From an uncultured Muribaculaceae bacterium (GTDB lineage: Bacteria; Bacteroidota; Bacteroidia; Bacteroidales; Muribaculaceae), in assembly GCA_910584125.1 (NCBI GenBank), contig CAJTXU010000001.1, forward strand, positions 193,775-257,774: a DNA stretch of 64,000 nucleotides. Direction: 5' to 3'. This document shows, piece by piece, positions 26,486 to 35,805 of this stretch. The notes under the pieces were generated by a model. That model made no database searches, was not told where the DNA came from, and saw only the letters and a program-made list of their open reading frames with translations. Within the stretch, counting starts at the first letter, position 1; every line of letters begins with the position of its first letter. Made by a program: the position numbers and the translations under genes.

Positions 26486-27535
26486 TCAGATATTCTCGAT
26501 GCGGTCGATGATCATCTTGGGGGTGATGCCGGCCAAGCAATGGTAGTCGCCGCGCATGCATGGCTTGTCGCCGAACACCGAGCAGGGCCGGCATGTCATG
26601 TCGAGCTGCACGACGTCGCGCGTGCGCTGCCCCCACCCCAGGAATCCGGTATAGGGGTGCGTGGCGCCCCAGACGCTCACCGTGCGCAGGCCGACGAGCG
26701 AGGCCAGGTGCATGTTGGCAGAATCCATCGACAGCATCACGTCGCAATGGCTCAGCAGCGAGAGTTCGGCGGCGATGCCGAGCCGAGCTGCCGCCATGTT
26801 GACCACCGACGGATAGCGGCGCGCCAGACGTGCGATAATCTGGTCCTCGGCGTCGCCGAAACCGAATATGAATATTTTCACGCCGCCGAGGCGGTCGAAA
26901 TGCTCGATGACGCGCTCAAGAAGCTCAATGGGGTATATCTTCCCCTTGTGCTTGGCGAACGGCGCGACCGCGAGCCAACGCTCCCCGTCGCGTTTAGGCG
27001 GCGTGACCGAGGCGAAGTCTGCCGGGTCGCCCCTGCCGTCGCCCCAGAGGGTCGTGAAGTCGTTGGCCAGCGCGATGCCGGCGCGGTAGAACACGTCGCG
27101 GTAGCGCTCGGTCATCGGCTTGAGCTGCACGAGCACCTTCTCGTGCCGACGTGTCAGCTCGGCCTTGGCGCGGCGTCCCTTGTCGATGTAATGCACGCGC
27201 ACTCCGGCCAGACGCATGAACAGACGCAGCAGCTTGGTGCGCGTCACGTCGTGGAGGTCGACGAAGTCGGTGATGCCGTATCGTGAACGCAGGGCGCGGG
27301 CCAGACGCCACATGCCCGCCACGCCCTTGTAGTTGTCGAGGTTGACGGTGGCCATGGTGAGGTTAGTCGGCCGGTTGATGAACACCTGGGCCGGATGGTG
27401 GCGCGTCAGGAAATAGAACTCCACGTCGGGATTGGCCAGACAGGCGTCATAGACCGATGGGAGCGTCATGGCCACGTCGCCCAGCGCCGAGAAGCGCGAC
27501 ACGAGCACGGCGCGGCGCTCACTGTCTCTTGGCAT
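26486..27535 (-). CDS. Glycosyltransferase family 9 (heptosyltransferase-like)
   Basis: 349 residues, GT-B fold. N-terminal VSRFSALGDVAMTLPSV is the typical opening of GT9 enzymes. The C-terminal nucleotide-sugar region contains SHCDVMLSMDSANMHLASLVGLRTVSVWGATHP, with the conserved DSANMHLA and GATHP. The family adds heptose or a related sugar to lipid A core. In Bacteroidetes the donor is often unclear. Its start overlaps the DUF4254 gene by 17 bases, so the two are one operon. Confidence 0.92.
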   Translation of the reverse strand: MPRDSERRAVLVSRFSALGDVAMTLPSVYDACLANPDVEFYFLTRHHPAQVFINRPTNLTMATVNLDNYKGVAGMWRLARALRSRYGITDFVDLHDVTRTKLLRLFMRLAGVRVHYIDKGRRAKAELTRRHEKVLVQLKPMTERYRDVFYRAGIALANDFTTLWGDGRGDPADFASVTPPKRDGERWLAVAPFAKHKGKIYPIELLERVIEHFDRLGGVKIFIFGFGDAEDQIIARLARRYPSVVNMAAARLGIAAELSLLSHCDVMLSMDSANMHLASLVGLRTVSVWGATHPYTGFLGWGQRTRDVVQLDMTCRPCSVFGDKPCMRGDYHCLAGITPKMIIDRIENI

Positions 27536-28130
27536 ATAGCACGGGGTTGGTGGCCGGATCGTTATACATCTTCATCTGCCTGTAGACCTTCATATACTTG
27601 CGGCCGGCGGCGATGTCGGCGAGAAGCTGGTCGATGGCGAGCGAGAGGTCCTGACGCTGCTCGAGCAGGACGTCGAGCTTGGCCTCGCAGCGGGACAGAT
27701 GGTCGGCGTCGGCGTCGGTGCGCTCGGTCTGTTCGCGCATGTGCCATATCTTGAGCGCCAGGATCGAGAGGCGGTCGAGCGCCCAGGCGGGCGACTCGGT
27801 GTTGATCGTGGCGTCGACAAGGGCGGTGACGCCCTTGTAGCGGTCGCGCATCCAGGTGTCGATGTCCTCCACCATGTCGGTGCGCACCTGGTTCGAACGA
27901 TCGATGCGACGCTTGAGCTCAAGGGCCTCAACGGGGTCGATGGCCGGGTCGCGGATAATGTCCTCCAGATGCCACTGCACGGCGTCGACCCAGTTTTTCG
28001 AATAAAGTATGGCCTCGAACGAACCCTTCGGATAGGGGTTCGAGACTGTGGCGTCGACGTCGTCGGCGAGGTGATAGTCGGCCACGCAACGGTCGAAGAC
28101 CTCATTGGCCACGGTTGATATGCTTTCCAT
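27519..28130 (-). CDS. DUF4254 family protein
   Basis: 203 residues from the ATG at 28130. An open frame runs further to 28211, but that extension crosses the divergent promoter region and lacks family character. Largely alpha-helical (for example RRIDRSNQVRTDMVEDIDTWM), with no signal peptide or membrane segment. DUF4254 genes are commonly linked to GT9 genes in Bacteroidetes, and here the coding regions overlap, so a role in the same lipopolysaccharide-core step is inferred. Biochemical function is unknown. Confidence 0.82.
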   Translation of the reverse strand: MESISTVANEVFDRCVADYHLADDVDATVSNPYPKGSFEAILYSKNWVDAVQWHLEDIIRDPAIDPVEALELKRRIDRSNQVRTDMVEDIDTWMRDRYKGVTALVDATINTESPAWALDRLSILALKIWHMREQTERTDADADHLSRCEAKLDVLLEQRQDLSLAIDQLLADIAAGRKYMKVYRQMKMYNDPATNPVLYAKRQ

Positions 28131-28243
28131 TCGGATATCGGTTTTAGGGGGGTCGCCACCGGCTGACGGCGCGTGCACCCCGGGGATTTTTACGAAATTT
28201 TTCCCAAACATAATAAAAATTTCTCAATCCGCAAAAAAATAGT

Positions 28244-28251
28244 TATTTTTG
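28244..28251 (+). promoter_or_regulatory. Probable -7 box of the nucleoside kinase gene
   Basis: TATTTTTG at 28244-28251 without a recognisable TTG at the right distance upstream. Initiation near 28256 would exclude the in-frame TTG/ATG codons upstream and leave ATG 28266 or 28284. Confidence 0.5.
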
Positions 28252-28283
28252 CAGTTGCGCGCGTCATGTCGCGTGGACCACCG

Positions 28284-29966
28284 ATGAGCAGACAGATACA
28301 GATTTTCTGCCGCAACAGCGGCAAATACATAGACGTCGAAGGGGGCTCGACCCTTCATGAGATATCGCAGATGCCCGAGGTCGGGCTCAGATTCAGGCCG
28401 ATATGCGCACTGGCCAACAACAAGACCGAGCATCTGGGCTTCCAGGTGTTCGCACCCAAGGAGGTGGAGTTTCTCGACGCCCGGACGTCGATCGGCCGCG
28501 AGGTCTACGTGAGGTCCCTGTGCATGATGCTCTACAGGGCACTGCATGAGATCGACCCGACACTGAGGGTGCGCATCGAGCACTCGATAGCGCGCGGGCT
28601 CTTCTGCCGCGTGCTTGACTCCGACGGCCGGCCGCATGCCGTCGACGACGCCTTCATCGCCGGCCTGCTGGCCGGCATGCGCTCGCTGGCCGACCGCGAC
28701 CTGCGCTTCACGAGGTTCGAGAAGCGCACGCCCGACGTCATCGATATGTTCCGCCGCCAGGGCCTCGACGACAAGGCGAGCCTGCTCGAGACTGTGTCGG
28801 AAATATACACGTCCTATTACACGCTCGACGGTCTGGCCGACTCGTTCTACGGCCCGCTGGCATGGTCGACGGGCGCGATCCGCGTCTTCGACCTCGTGGC
28901 CTGGCAGGACGGCATGCTGATGCTCGGCCCCGACACGTCCGACCCCGACGTGCCCGCCTCGCCCGTGACACAGGAGAAGATGTTCCACGCCTTCACCGAC
29001 CACCTGAAGTTCAACCGCGTGATCCGCGTCGCCTCCGTCGGCGAGCTCAACCGCGCCGTGGAACGCGGCGAGACCTCCGACCTCATCAACGTGGCCGAGG
29101 CCATGCACGACAAGCTGATAGGCCGCATCTCCGATGAGATCCACGAGCGCAGCCGCCGGGGCGGAGCCTCGGTCGTGCTGATCGCCGGCCCGTCGTCGTC
29201 GGGAAAGACGACGACCTCCAAGCGACTGGCAATACAGCTGATGACCAACCTCATGCGCCCCAAGATGATCTCGCTCGACGACTATTTCGTCAACCGCTGC
29301 GACACGCCCCGAGACGCCGACGGCGACTATGACTACGAGTCGATCTACGCCCTCGACCTCGAGCGCTTCAACTCCGACATGCGCGCCCTGCTGCGCGGCG
29401 AGCAGATCAACCTGCCCACCTACAGCTTCGAACTCGGCGAGCGGGTGGAACGCGAACGCCCCCTGCGGCTCGACGACAACGACGTCCTCATCGTGGAGGG
29501 AATCCACGGCCTGAACCCCGAACTGACGGCCGCCGTGCCCCAGGACCGCATCTTCAAGATGTACGTCTCCGCGCTGACGACGCTGCGCATCGACGACCAC
29601 AACTGGATCCCGACCTCCGACAACCGCCTGCTGCGCCGCATCGTGCGCGACAACAAATATCGCCATACGCCCCCGGCCGACACTATCCGCCGCTGGCCAA
29701 GCGTGCGCCGCGGCGAGGAACGCTGGATCTTCCCCTTCCAGGAGAACGCCGACGCGACCTTCAACTCCTCTCTGCTCTTCGAAATCGGGGTCATGAAGCC
29801 CTATGCCGAGCCCCTGCTCGAGACCGTGCCCCACAACGTGCCGGAATACACCACGGCCTACCGCCTGCTGCGTTTCCTGCACATTTTCAAACCGATACCC
29901 GAGACGCAGGTGCCCTCGACGTCGCTGCTCCGAGAGTTCCTGGGCGGGTCGTCATTCCATTATTGA
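28284..29966 (+). CDS. Nucleoside (uridine-type) kinase with N-terminal TGS-like domain
   Basis: 560 residues from the ATG at 28284 (ATG 28266 is possible). An N-terminal TGS-like segment (about 3-60, IQIFCRNSGKYIDVEGG) is followed by a region related to the second additional domain of threonyl-tRNA synthetase. A C-terminal P-loop kinase has Walker A GPSSSGKTT near 302, then LDDYFVNRCDTP and VEGIHGLNPEL, both typical of uridine kinase/PRK. This large two-part form is common in Bacteroidetes. It would phosphorylate uridine or cytidine for salvage. The regulatory role of the TGS part is unknown. Confidence 0.85.
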   Translation: MSRQIQIFCRNSGKYIDVEGGSTLHEISQMPEVGLRFRPICALANNKTEHLGFQVFAPKEVEFLDARTSIGREVYVRSLCMMLYRALHEIDPTLRVRIEHSIARGLFCRVLDSDGRPHAVDDAFIAGLLAGMRSLADRDLRFTRFEKRTPDVIDMFRRQGLDDKASLLETVSEIYTSYYTLDGLADSFYGPLAWSTGAIRVFDLVAWQDGMLMLGPDTSDPDVPASPVTQEKMFHAFTDHLKFNRVIRVASVGELNRAVERGETSDLINVAEAMHDKLIGRISDEIHERSRRGGASVVLIAGPSSSGKTTTSKRLAIQLMTNLMRPKMISLDDYFVNRCDTPRDADGDYDYESIYALDLERFNSDMRALLRGEQINLPTYSFELGERVERERPLRLDDNDVLIVEGIHGLNPELTAAVPQDRIFKMYVSALTTLRIDDHNWIPTSDNRLLRRIVRDNKYRHTPPADTIRRWPSVRRGEERWIFPFQENADATFNSSLLFEIGVMKPYAEPLLETVPHNVPEYTTAYRLLRFLHIFKPIPETQVPSTSLLREFLGGSSFHY

Positions 29967-29979
29967 GACCTGAAGGAAG

Positions 29980-31344
29980 ATGAAAGAATTCACACATGAA
30001 GAGATAGAACGCATCATTGACCTGATCGAGAACCAGGACACGCCGGCCATCATCGCCGAAATCGACGACATGCACCCGGCCGACATCGCCGAGCTCTTCC
30101 AGGACCTCGACCTGCCCCAGGCCGAATGGTTTTTCGAGCTGATCCCCGACAAAGAGAAGAAGGCCGACGTCCTCATGGAGCTCGACGAGGAAGACCGCAA
30201 GAAGCTGCTCGAGGGGATGGACCACGAGCAGATCGGCCACTTCATCGACCTGCTCGACACCGACGACGCCGTCGACCTCATACAGGAACTCGACGAGGAA
30301 GACCGCGAGGAGGTGATCCAGAACATCGAGGACGTCGAGCAGGCCGGCGACATCGTCGACCTGCTGCAATATGACGAGGACACGGCCGGCGGTCTGATGG
30401 GCACCGAGCTCATCTCCGTCAACGAGAACCTCTCGATGCCCGACTGCCTGCGCGAGATGCGCCACCAGGCCGAGGACCTCGACGACATCTATTACGTCTA
30501 CGTGGTCGACGACGACAACCGCCTCAAGGGCGTGCTGCCGCTCAAGAAGATGATCACCCACCCGTCGGTCTCGAAAATCAAGCATGTAATGCAGACCGAT
30601 CCTGTCTCGGTCAAGGCCGACATGCCCATCGAGGAGGTGGCCATCGACTTCGAGAAATACGACCTCGTGGCCATGCCCGTGGTCGACTCAATCGGCCGCC
30701 TCGTGGGCCAGATCACGGTCGACGACGTCATGGACCAGGTGCGCGAGCAGTCGGAACGCGACTACCAGCTGGCCTCGGGTATCTCGTCTGACATCGACGC
30801 CGACGACTCGATATTCGCCCAGACCAAGGCGCGGCTCCCCTGGCTGCTGATAGGCATCGTGGGAGGCATCGTGAACTCGCTGATTCTCGGCGGATTCGAA
30901 GCGCAGATCGCGGCTGTCACCGCGCTGGCGTTCTTCATCCCGCTGATCGGCGGCACGGGCGGCAACGTCGGCGTGCAGGCCTCGGCCATAGTGGTGCAGG
31001 GTCTCGCCAACGGACGCCTCGAGCTCTCCGACTTCTGGGGGCAGATATGGCGCGGCGTCCGCATCGCCCTGCTCAACGCAATCGTCATCTCGGGAGTCGT
31101 GTTCGCTTACATAGCCCTGACCGAACCGGGCGACATGGCGCTCGTCATGGCCGTGGCCGTGTCGCTCTTCGCCGTGGTGATATTCGCCACCGTGTTCGGC
31201 ACGCTCGTGCCCCTCACGCTCGAACGGCTCAAGGTGAACCCCGCCCTGGCCACAGGCCCTTTCATCCAGATCACCAACGACGTCGTCGGCCTGCTCATCT
31301 ATGTCGGCATGTCGATATGGATGCTCCGGGTCTTCCCCCATTAG
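29980..31344 (+). CDS. mgtE: Magnesium transporter MgtE
   Basis: 454 residues. The cytoplasmic MgtE N domain (about 5-125, very rich in Asp and Glu, with ADIAELFQDLDL and LLEGMDHEQIGHFIDLLDTDDAVDLI) is followed by paired CBS domains (about 135-255) and five membrane helices. These include LPWLLIGIVGGIVNS and the pore sequence PLIGGTGGNVGVQASAIVVQG. The N and CBS domains sense Mg2+ and gate the channel. It follows the nucleoside kinase by 13 bases and precedes mutS by 30. Confidence 0.96.
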   Translation: MKEFTHEEIERIIDLIENQDTPAIIAEIDDMHPADIAELFQDLDLPQAEWFFELIPDKEKKADVLMELDEEDRKKLLEGMDHEQIGHFIDLLDTDDAVDLIQELDEEDREEVIQNIEDVEQAGDIVDLLQYDEDTAGGLMGTELISVNENLSMPDCLREMRHQAEDLDDIYYVYVVDDDNRLKGVLPLKKMITHPSVSKIKHVMQTDPVSVKADMPIEEVAIDFEKYDLVAMPVVDSIGRLVGQITVDDVMDQVREQSERDYQLASGISSDIDADDSIFAQTKARLPWLLIGIVGGIVNSLILGGFEAQIAAVTALAFFIPLIGGTGGNVGVQASAIVVQGLANGRLELSDFWGQIWRGVRIALLNAIVISGVVFAYIALTEPGDMALVMAVAVSLFAVVIFATVFGTLVPLTLERLKVNPALATGPFIQITNDVVGLLIYVGMSIWMLRVFPH

Positions 31345-31374
31345 ATCTCTAATCTCAAACTCATTTTCACACGG

Positions 31375-33987
31375 ATGGCCAAGATAGCTGAGACTCCGCT
31401 CATGACACAATATGTCGAGATGAAGAAAAAACATCCCGACGCAATCCTTCTGTTCCGCGTCGGCGACTTCTACGAGACGTTCAGCGAAGACGCGGTCACC
31501 GCCTCCGAGATACTCGGCATCACGCTGACGCGCCGCGCCAACGGCAAGGCCGCGTACATCGAGCTGGCGGGTTTCCCGCATCATGCCCTCGACACCTACC
31601 TTCCGCGCCTCGTGCGCGCCGGCAAGCGCGTCGCGATCTGCGAGCAGCTCGAGGACCCCAAGCTCACGAAGAAGCTCGTGAAGCGCGGCATCACCGAACT
31701 CGTCACACCGGGCGTCAACCTCAACGACAACTCCCTGTCGGCGCGCGAGAACAATTTCCTGTCCGCAATCCACGTCAGCAAAACCGCGACCGGCGTCGCC
31801 TTCCTCGACATCTCCACCGGCGAGTTCCTGTGCACGCAGGGCACGACGGCCGACATCGACAAGCTTCTCAACAACATCCGGCCCAAGGAACTGCTGCGCA
31901 TGTGCGGCCTTCGCCAATGGACCGAGGAGAACATCTCCTACCGCTGCTCGACGTTCGACCTCGACGACTGGATCTTCACCGCCGACGCCGCCGAGTCGAG
32001 ACTCTCGACGCAGTTCGGCACCCGCGGCCTCAAGGGCTTCGGCGTCGAGGGGATGCGCGAGGCCGTGGTGGCGGCCGGAGCAATACTCCATTACCTCGAC
32101 CAGACCCACCACACCGAACTGCGCCATATCACCACCCTGGGCCGCATCGACTCCGGCCGGTTCGTGGCCCTCGACCGCTTCACGGTGCGCAACCTCGAGC
32201 TCATCGAGCCCCTGGCCCCCGACGGCATGTCGCTCTACGACGTGCTGAACCGCACCTGCACCCCTATGGGCGCGCGACGCCTGCGCCAGTGGATCCTCTT
32301 CCCGCTGCTCGACCTCGACGAGATATCGCGCCGCCACGACATCGTGGAATACTTCTTCAAGGATCCCGACACGCGCTGCAAGGCCGCCGACGCCCTGCAA
32401 CGCGTGGCCGACCTGCAGCGCACCGTCACCAAGGTCGGCTCGCGGCGCATCTCCCCCCGCGAGTGCGTGGGCCTCTGCAACTCTCTGGCCGCCAGCACGG
32501 CCCTGCGCCGCGTGCTCGCCGAGTCTGACTCGCAGCCCCTGCGCGACACAGCCGCCGCCATGTGCGACTGCACACCCATCATCGACACCATCGCCGCCAC
32601 CCTCACCCCAGACGCCCCCGCACAGCTCGGCCGCGGCCCAGCCATCGCCCCGGGCGTCGACGCCGAACTCGACGAGCTCCGCGCCCTTCATTCCGGCGGC
32701 AAACAGGCGCTCGCCGACATCCAGGCCCGCGAGTCGGAAGACACCGGCATACCCTCGCTCAAGATCGGATTCAACAACGTGTTCGGATACTATATCGAGG
32801 TGCGAAACACCCATCGCGACAAGGTGCCCGAGTCATGGATCCGCAAGCAGACGCTCGTCAGCGCCGAGAGATACATCACCCCCGAGCTAAAGGAATACGA
32901 GGAGAAGATCATGGGAGCCGAGGAGAAGATCGACGCCATCGAGGCCCGCATCTTCGCCAGCCTCGTCGACGGCCTGTCGCGTCTCATCCCCGACATGCAG
33001 TCGCACGCCACCGGCGCCGAATACACCGACTGCCTGCTCGCCCTGGCCGACGCCGCCGACACGTTCGGCTATGTCCGCCCCACGGTCGACGACTCCGAGA
33101 CCATCCGCATCCGCCAGGGCCGACACCCCGTGATCGAACGCCGCCTCCCCGCCGGCGAGCCTTACATAGCCAACTCGCTCGAGATCGACACCGAGAAGAC
33201 CCAGATCCTGATGATCACCGGCCCCAACATGTCGGGAAAGTCGGCCCTGCTGCGCCAGACGGCCCTCATCACCCTCATGGCCCAGATCGGCTCGTTCGTG
33301 CCCGCAGAAAGCGCCGAGATTGGATTCGTCGACAAGATCTTCACCCGCGTCGGCGCCTCCGACAACATCTCGTCGGGCGAGTCGACGTTCATGATCGAGA
33401 TGAACGAGGCCGCCGCCATACTCAACAACATGAGCCGCCGCTCGCTGATACTCTTCGACGAACTCGGCCGCGGCACGTCGACCTACGACGGCATCTCCAT
33501 AGCCTGGGCCATCGTGGAGCACATCCACGAGAACCCGCACGCCCACCCGCGCACCCTCTTCGCCACCCACTACCACGAACTCAACGAGATGGAGTCGAGC
33601 TTCCGCCGCATCTGCAACTTCAACGTGTCGGTGCGCGAGATCAACGGCAAGGTGGTCTTCACCCGAAAGCTCGAGAAGGGGGGCTCGGCCCACAGCTTCG
33701 GCATCCACGTCGCCAAACTCGCCGGCATGCCCCCCTCGATAGTGAAGCGCGCCGACCAGGTGCTCGCCCAGCTCGAGTCGTCGCCGGCCTCGGCCAAGCG
33801 ACCCTCAATGGCCGACGTCGGAAAGGCCCGCGAAGGATACCAGCTCTCGCTCTTCCAGCTCGACGACCCGCTGCTCTCGCAGATCCGCGACCGCCTGCTC
33901 GGCCTGAACATCGACAACCTCACCCCGCTGCAGTCGCTCACCGTGCTCCACGAGCTGCAGTCGCTCCTCACAGGCAAAAACCAGTAG
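31375..33987 (+). CDS. mutS: DNA mismatch repair protein MutS
   Basis: 870 residues, normal length. The N-terminal mismatch-binding domain carries the Phe-X-Glu motif within LFRVGDFYETFSEDA, and the connector, lever and clamp domains follow. The ATPase domain has Walker A GPNMSGKSALLRQ, then STFMIEMNEAAAILNN, DELGRGTSTYDG and THYHELNEM. It recognises base mismatches and small loops. An intact MutS matters here because homopolymer slippage further along the window would normally be repaired by it. The radical SAM gene begins 3 bases after the stop. Confidence 0.97.
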   Translation: MAKIAETPLMTQYVEMKKKHPDAILLFRVGDFYETFSEDAVTASEILGITLTRRANGKAAYIELAGFPHHALDTYLPRLVRAGKRVAICEQLEDPKLTKKLVKRGITELVTPGVNLNDNSLSARENNFLSAIHVSKTATGVAFLDISTGEFLCTQGTTADIDKLLNNIRPKELLRMCGLRQWTEENISYRCSTFDLDDWIFTADAAESRLSTQFGTRGLKGFGVEGMREAVVAAGAILHYLDQTHHTELRHITTLGRIDSGRFVALDRFTVRNLELIEPLAPDGMSLYDVLNRTCTPMGARRLRQWILFPLLDLDEISRRHDIVEYFFKDPDTRCKAADALQRVADLQRTVTKVGSRRISPRECVGLCNSLAASTALRRVLAESDSQPLRDTAAAMCDCTPIIDTIAATLTPDAPAQLGRGPAIAPGVDAELDELRALHSGGKQALADIQARESEDTGIPSLKIGFNNVFGYYIEVRNTHRDKVPESWIRKQTLVSAERYITPELKEYEEKIMGAEEKIDAIEARIFASLVDGLSRLIPDMQSHATGAEYTDCLLALADAADTFGYVRPTVDDSETIRIRQGRHPVIERRLPAGEPYIANSLEIDTEKTQILMITGPNMSGKSALLRQTALITLMAQIGSFVPAESAEIGFVDKIFTRVGASDNISSGESTFMIEMNEAAAILNNMSRRSLILFDELGRGTSTYDGISIAWAIVEHIHENPHAHPRTLFATHYHELNEMESSFRRICNFNVSVREINGKVVFTRKLEKGGSAHSFGIHVAKLAGMPPSIVKRADQVLAQLESSPASAKRPSMADVGKAREGYQLSLFQLDDPLLSQIRDRLLGLNIDNLTPLQSLTVLHELQSLLTGKNQ

Positions 33988-33990
33988 AAT

Positions 33991-34773
33991 ATGAAAGACC
34001 AGACCATTCTTTTCCACTCCACTATATTCGGCCCGATCCATTCGCGCCGGCTCGGAGTCTCCTTAGGCGTCAACCTCATGCCCAGCGACGGCAAGATCTG
34101 CTCGTTCGACTGCCTCTATTGCGAGGCCGGATACAACGCCCAGGGCGCCGGCCGGGCAGGCCTCCCCTCGAAGGAAAGGGTGGCCGCCGACCTCGACGCC
34201 AAGCTCTCGCGTATGCGGGCCGACGGCGAGCCGCTCGACGTCATAACGTTCTCGGGCAACGGCGAACCGACGCTCCACCCAGAGTTCGCCGCGATCGTCG
34301 ACGAGGTGATACGCCTCCGCGACATCCATTATCCCGACGCCAAGATCTCGGTGCTCTCCAACTCGACGCGCATCTTCGACCCCGCCGTGGCCGCAGCCCT
34401 GCGCAAGGTCGACAACAACATCCTCAAGCTCGACTCGGCCGTCGAGGAGACGATGCGCCTCATCGACCGCCCCAACTCGCCCGATTTCACCGTGGAACGC
34501 GTAGTCGAGGCTCTGCGCCAGTTCGAGGGCCAGGCCATCATCCAGACCATGCTGCTGCGCGGCGAGCACGACGGCATACCCGTCGACAACACGACCCCGC
34601 GCGAGATCGATGCCCTCATCTCGGCCTACCACGACATCCGCCCCCGCGAGGTGATGATCTACAGCATCGACCGCAGCACTCCCGAGGAGAACCTCCGCAA
34701 GGTCCCCCGCGAGGAACTCGAGCGCGTCGCCGCCCTCATCTCGGCCGCCGGAATCCCCGTGCAACCCTTCTGA
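33991..34773 (+). CDS. Radical SAM protein
   Basis: 260 residues. The iron-sulfur/SAM motif CSFDCLYCEAGY (CxxxCxxC) is near residue 33, with the GNGEPTLHP motif near 89 typical of the family that includes wybutosine- and glycyl-radical-related proteins. There is no additional cysteine-rich C-terminal domain. It lies directly behind mutS (3 bases) and ahead of an LD-carboxypeptidase, so it is in the same transcript. Substrate unknown. Confidence 0.88.
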   Translation: MKDQTILFHSTIFGPIHSRRLGVSLGVNLMPSDGKICSFDCLYCEAGYNAQGAGRAGLPSKERVAADLDAKLSRMRADGEPLDVITFSGNGEPTLHPEFAAIVDEVIRLRDIHYPDAKISVLSNSTRIFDPAVAAALRKVDNNILKLDSAVEETMRLIDRPNSPDFTVERVVEALRQFEGQAIIQTMLLRGEHDGIPVDNTTPREIDALISAYHDIRPREVMIYSIDRSTPEENLRKVPREELERVAALISAAGIPVQPF

Positions 34774-34794
34774 CAACCGCAAAACAACGACGAA

Positions 34795-35718
34795 TTGGTC
34801 ACTCCGCAACCCCTGCGGCCGGGCGACCGCATAGCCATAATCTCGCCCGCCACCATAGTCGACCCCGCATACATCGACGGGGCCGCGCGCCTGCTCGCCG
34901 CCGAGGGCTACCGCCCGGTGGTGATGCCCCACGCCAAGGGGCCGGCCAGCGGCTCGTTCGCCGCCTCGGACGCCGGACGCCTCGCCGACCTCACCGACGC
35001 CCTGCGCGACCCCTCGGTGCGAGCGATCCTCTGCGCCCGCGGCGGATACGGCTGCAACCACCTCCTCGCGCACGTGCCCCCGGCCCTCGTGGCCGCCGAC
35101 CCCAAGTGGCTCATCGGATTCTCAGACGTCTCCGCCCTGCACGCCCTGTGGCAGAGCGCAGGCGTCGTCTCGCTGCACGCCCCCATGGCCAAGCACCTCA
35201 CTCTGCTCCCGGCCGACCACTACTGCACGCGGGCCCTGATGCGCACGCTCTCCGACGGCCTTCCGGCCGAGACATACTCGCCGCCGCATCCGCTCGACCG
35301 CCACGGCGAGGCCGAAGGCACCCTTGTCGGCGGCAACCTCGCCGTGATCAGCGGGCTGGCCTCCACTCCATTCGACCCGCTGGCCGTCTGCCCCGGCGAG
35401 CCGCTGCTGCTCTTCGTCGAGGATATCTCCGAGGCCATTTACGCCGTGGAGCGCATGCTGATACGCATCCGCCTCTCCGACGGCTTCGCCCGCGTGCGCG
35501 GCATCGTGGCCGGGGCCTTCACCGAATACCGCCCCGACCGCAACCATCCCGACATGGAGACTATGATCGCCCGCCTCATGGCCGACCTGCCCGACATCCC
35601 GCTGGCGCTCGCATTCCCCGCCGGGCACACCGACGACAACATGCCCATCCCCCTCGGCGCCCGCGCCCACCTCTGCGTCACGCCCGACGGCACCGTCCTC
35701 GCGTCCGAAAACCCTTAG
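34795..35718 (+). CDS. LD-carboxypeptidase, peptidase family S66
   Basis: Removes the terminal D-Ala from murein tetrapeptides during peptidoglycan recycling. 307 residues, TTG start (no in-frame ATG nearby). Family features: N-terminal LRPGDRIAIISPA, ARGGYGCNHLL near 80, nucleophile elbow GFSDVSALH near 109, Glu region LLFVEDISEAIYAVERML near 207 and His in FPAGHTDDNMPIPLG near 280. The catalytic triad Ser-Glu-His therefore appears complete. No signal peptide, so cytoplasmic. Confidence 0.92.
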   Translation: MVTPQPLRPGDRIAIISPATIVDPAYIDGAARLLAAEGYRPVVMPHAKGPASGSFAASDAGRLADLTDALRDPSVRAILCARGGYGCNHLLAHVPPALVAADPKWLIGFSDVSALHALWQSAGVVSLHAPMAKHLTLLPADHYCTRALMRTLSDGLPAETYSPPHPLDRHGEAEGTLVGGNLAVISGLASTPFDPLAVCPGEPLLLFVEDISEAIYAVERMLIRIRLSDGFARVRGIVAGAFTEYRPDRNHPDMETMIARLMADLPDIPLALAFPAGHTDDNMPIPLGARAHLCVTPDGTVLASENP

Positions 35719-35805
35719 AACGCACCCTTAGCAACCCGGCGACGCAATAAACAGCGGCATATGTCGTTAACTCATAGAATAAAGCAATATACCTACAAGC
35801 AAGAT

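Noticed and set aside
33677..33682. G6 run in mutS and similar short C/G runs in GC-rich genes
   Set aside because: Short runs are expected in GC-rich coding sequence, and the genes are uninterrupted there. Only runs in the AT-rich acyltransferases coincide with frameshifts or reach nine bases.
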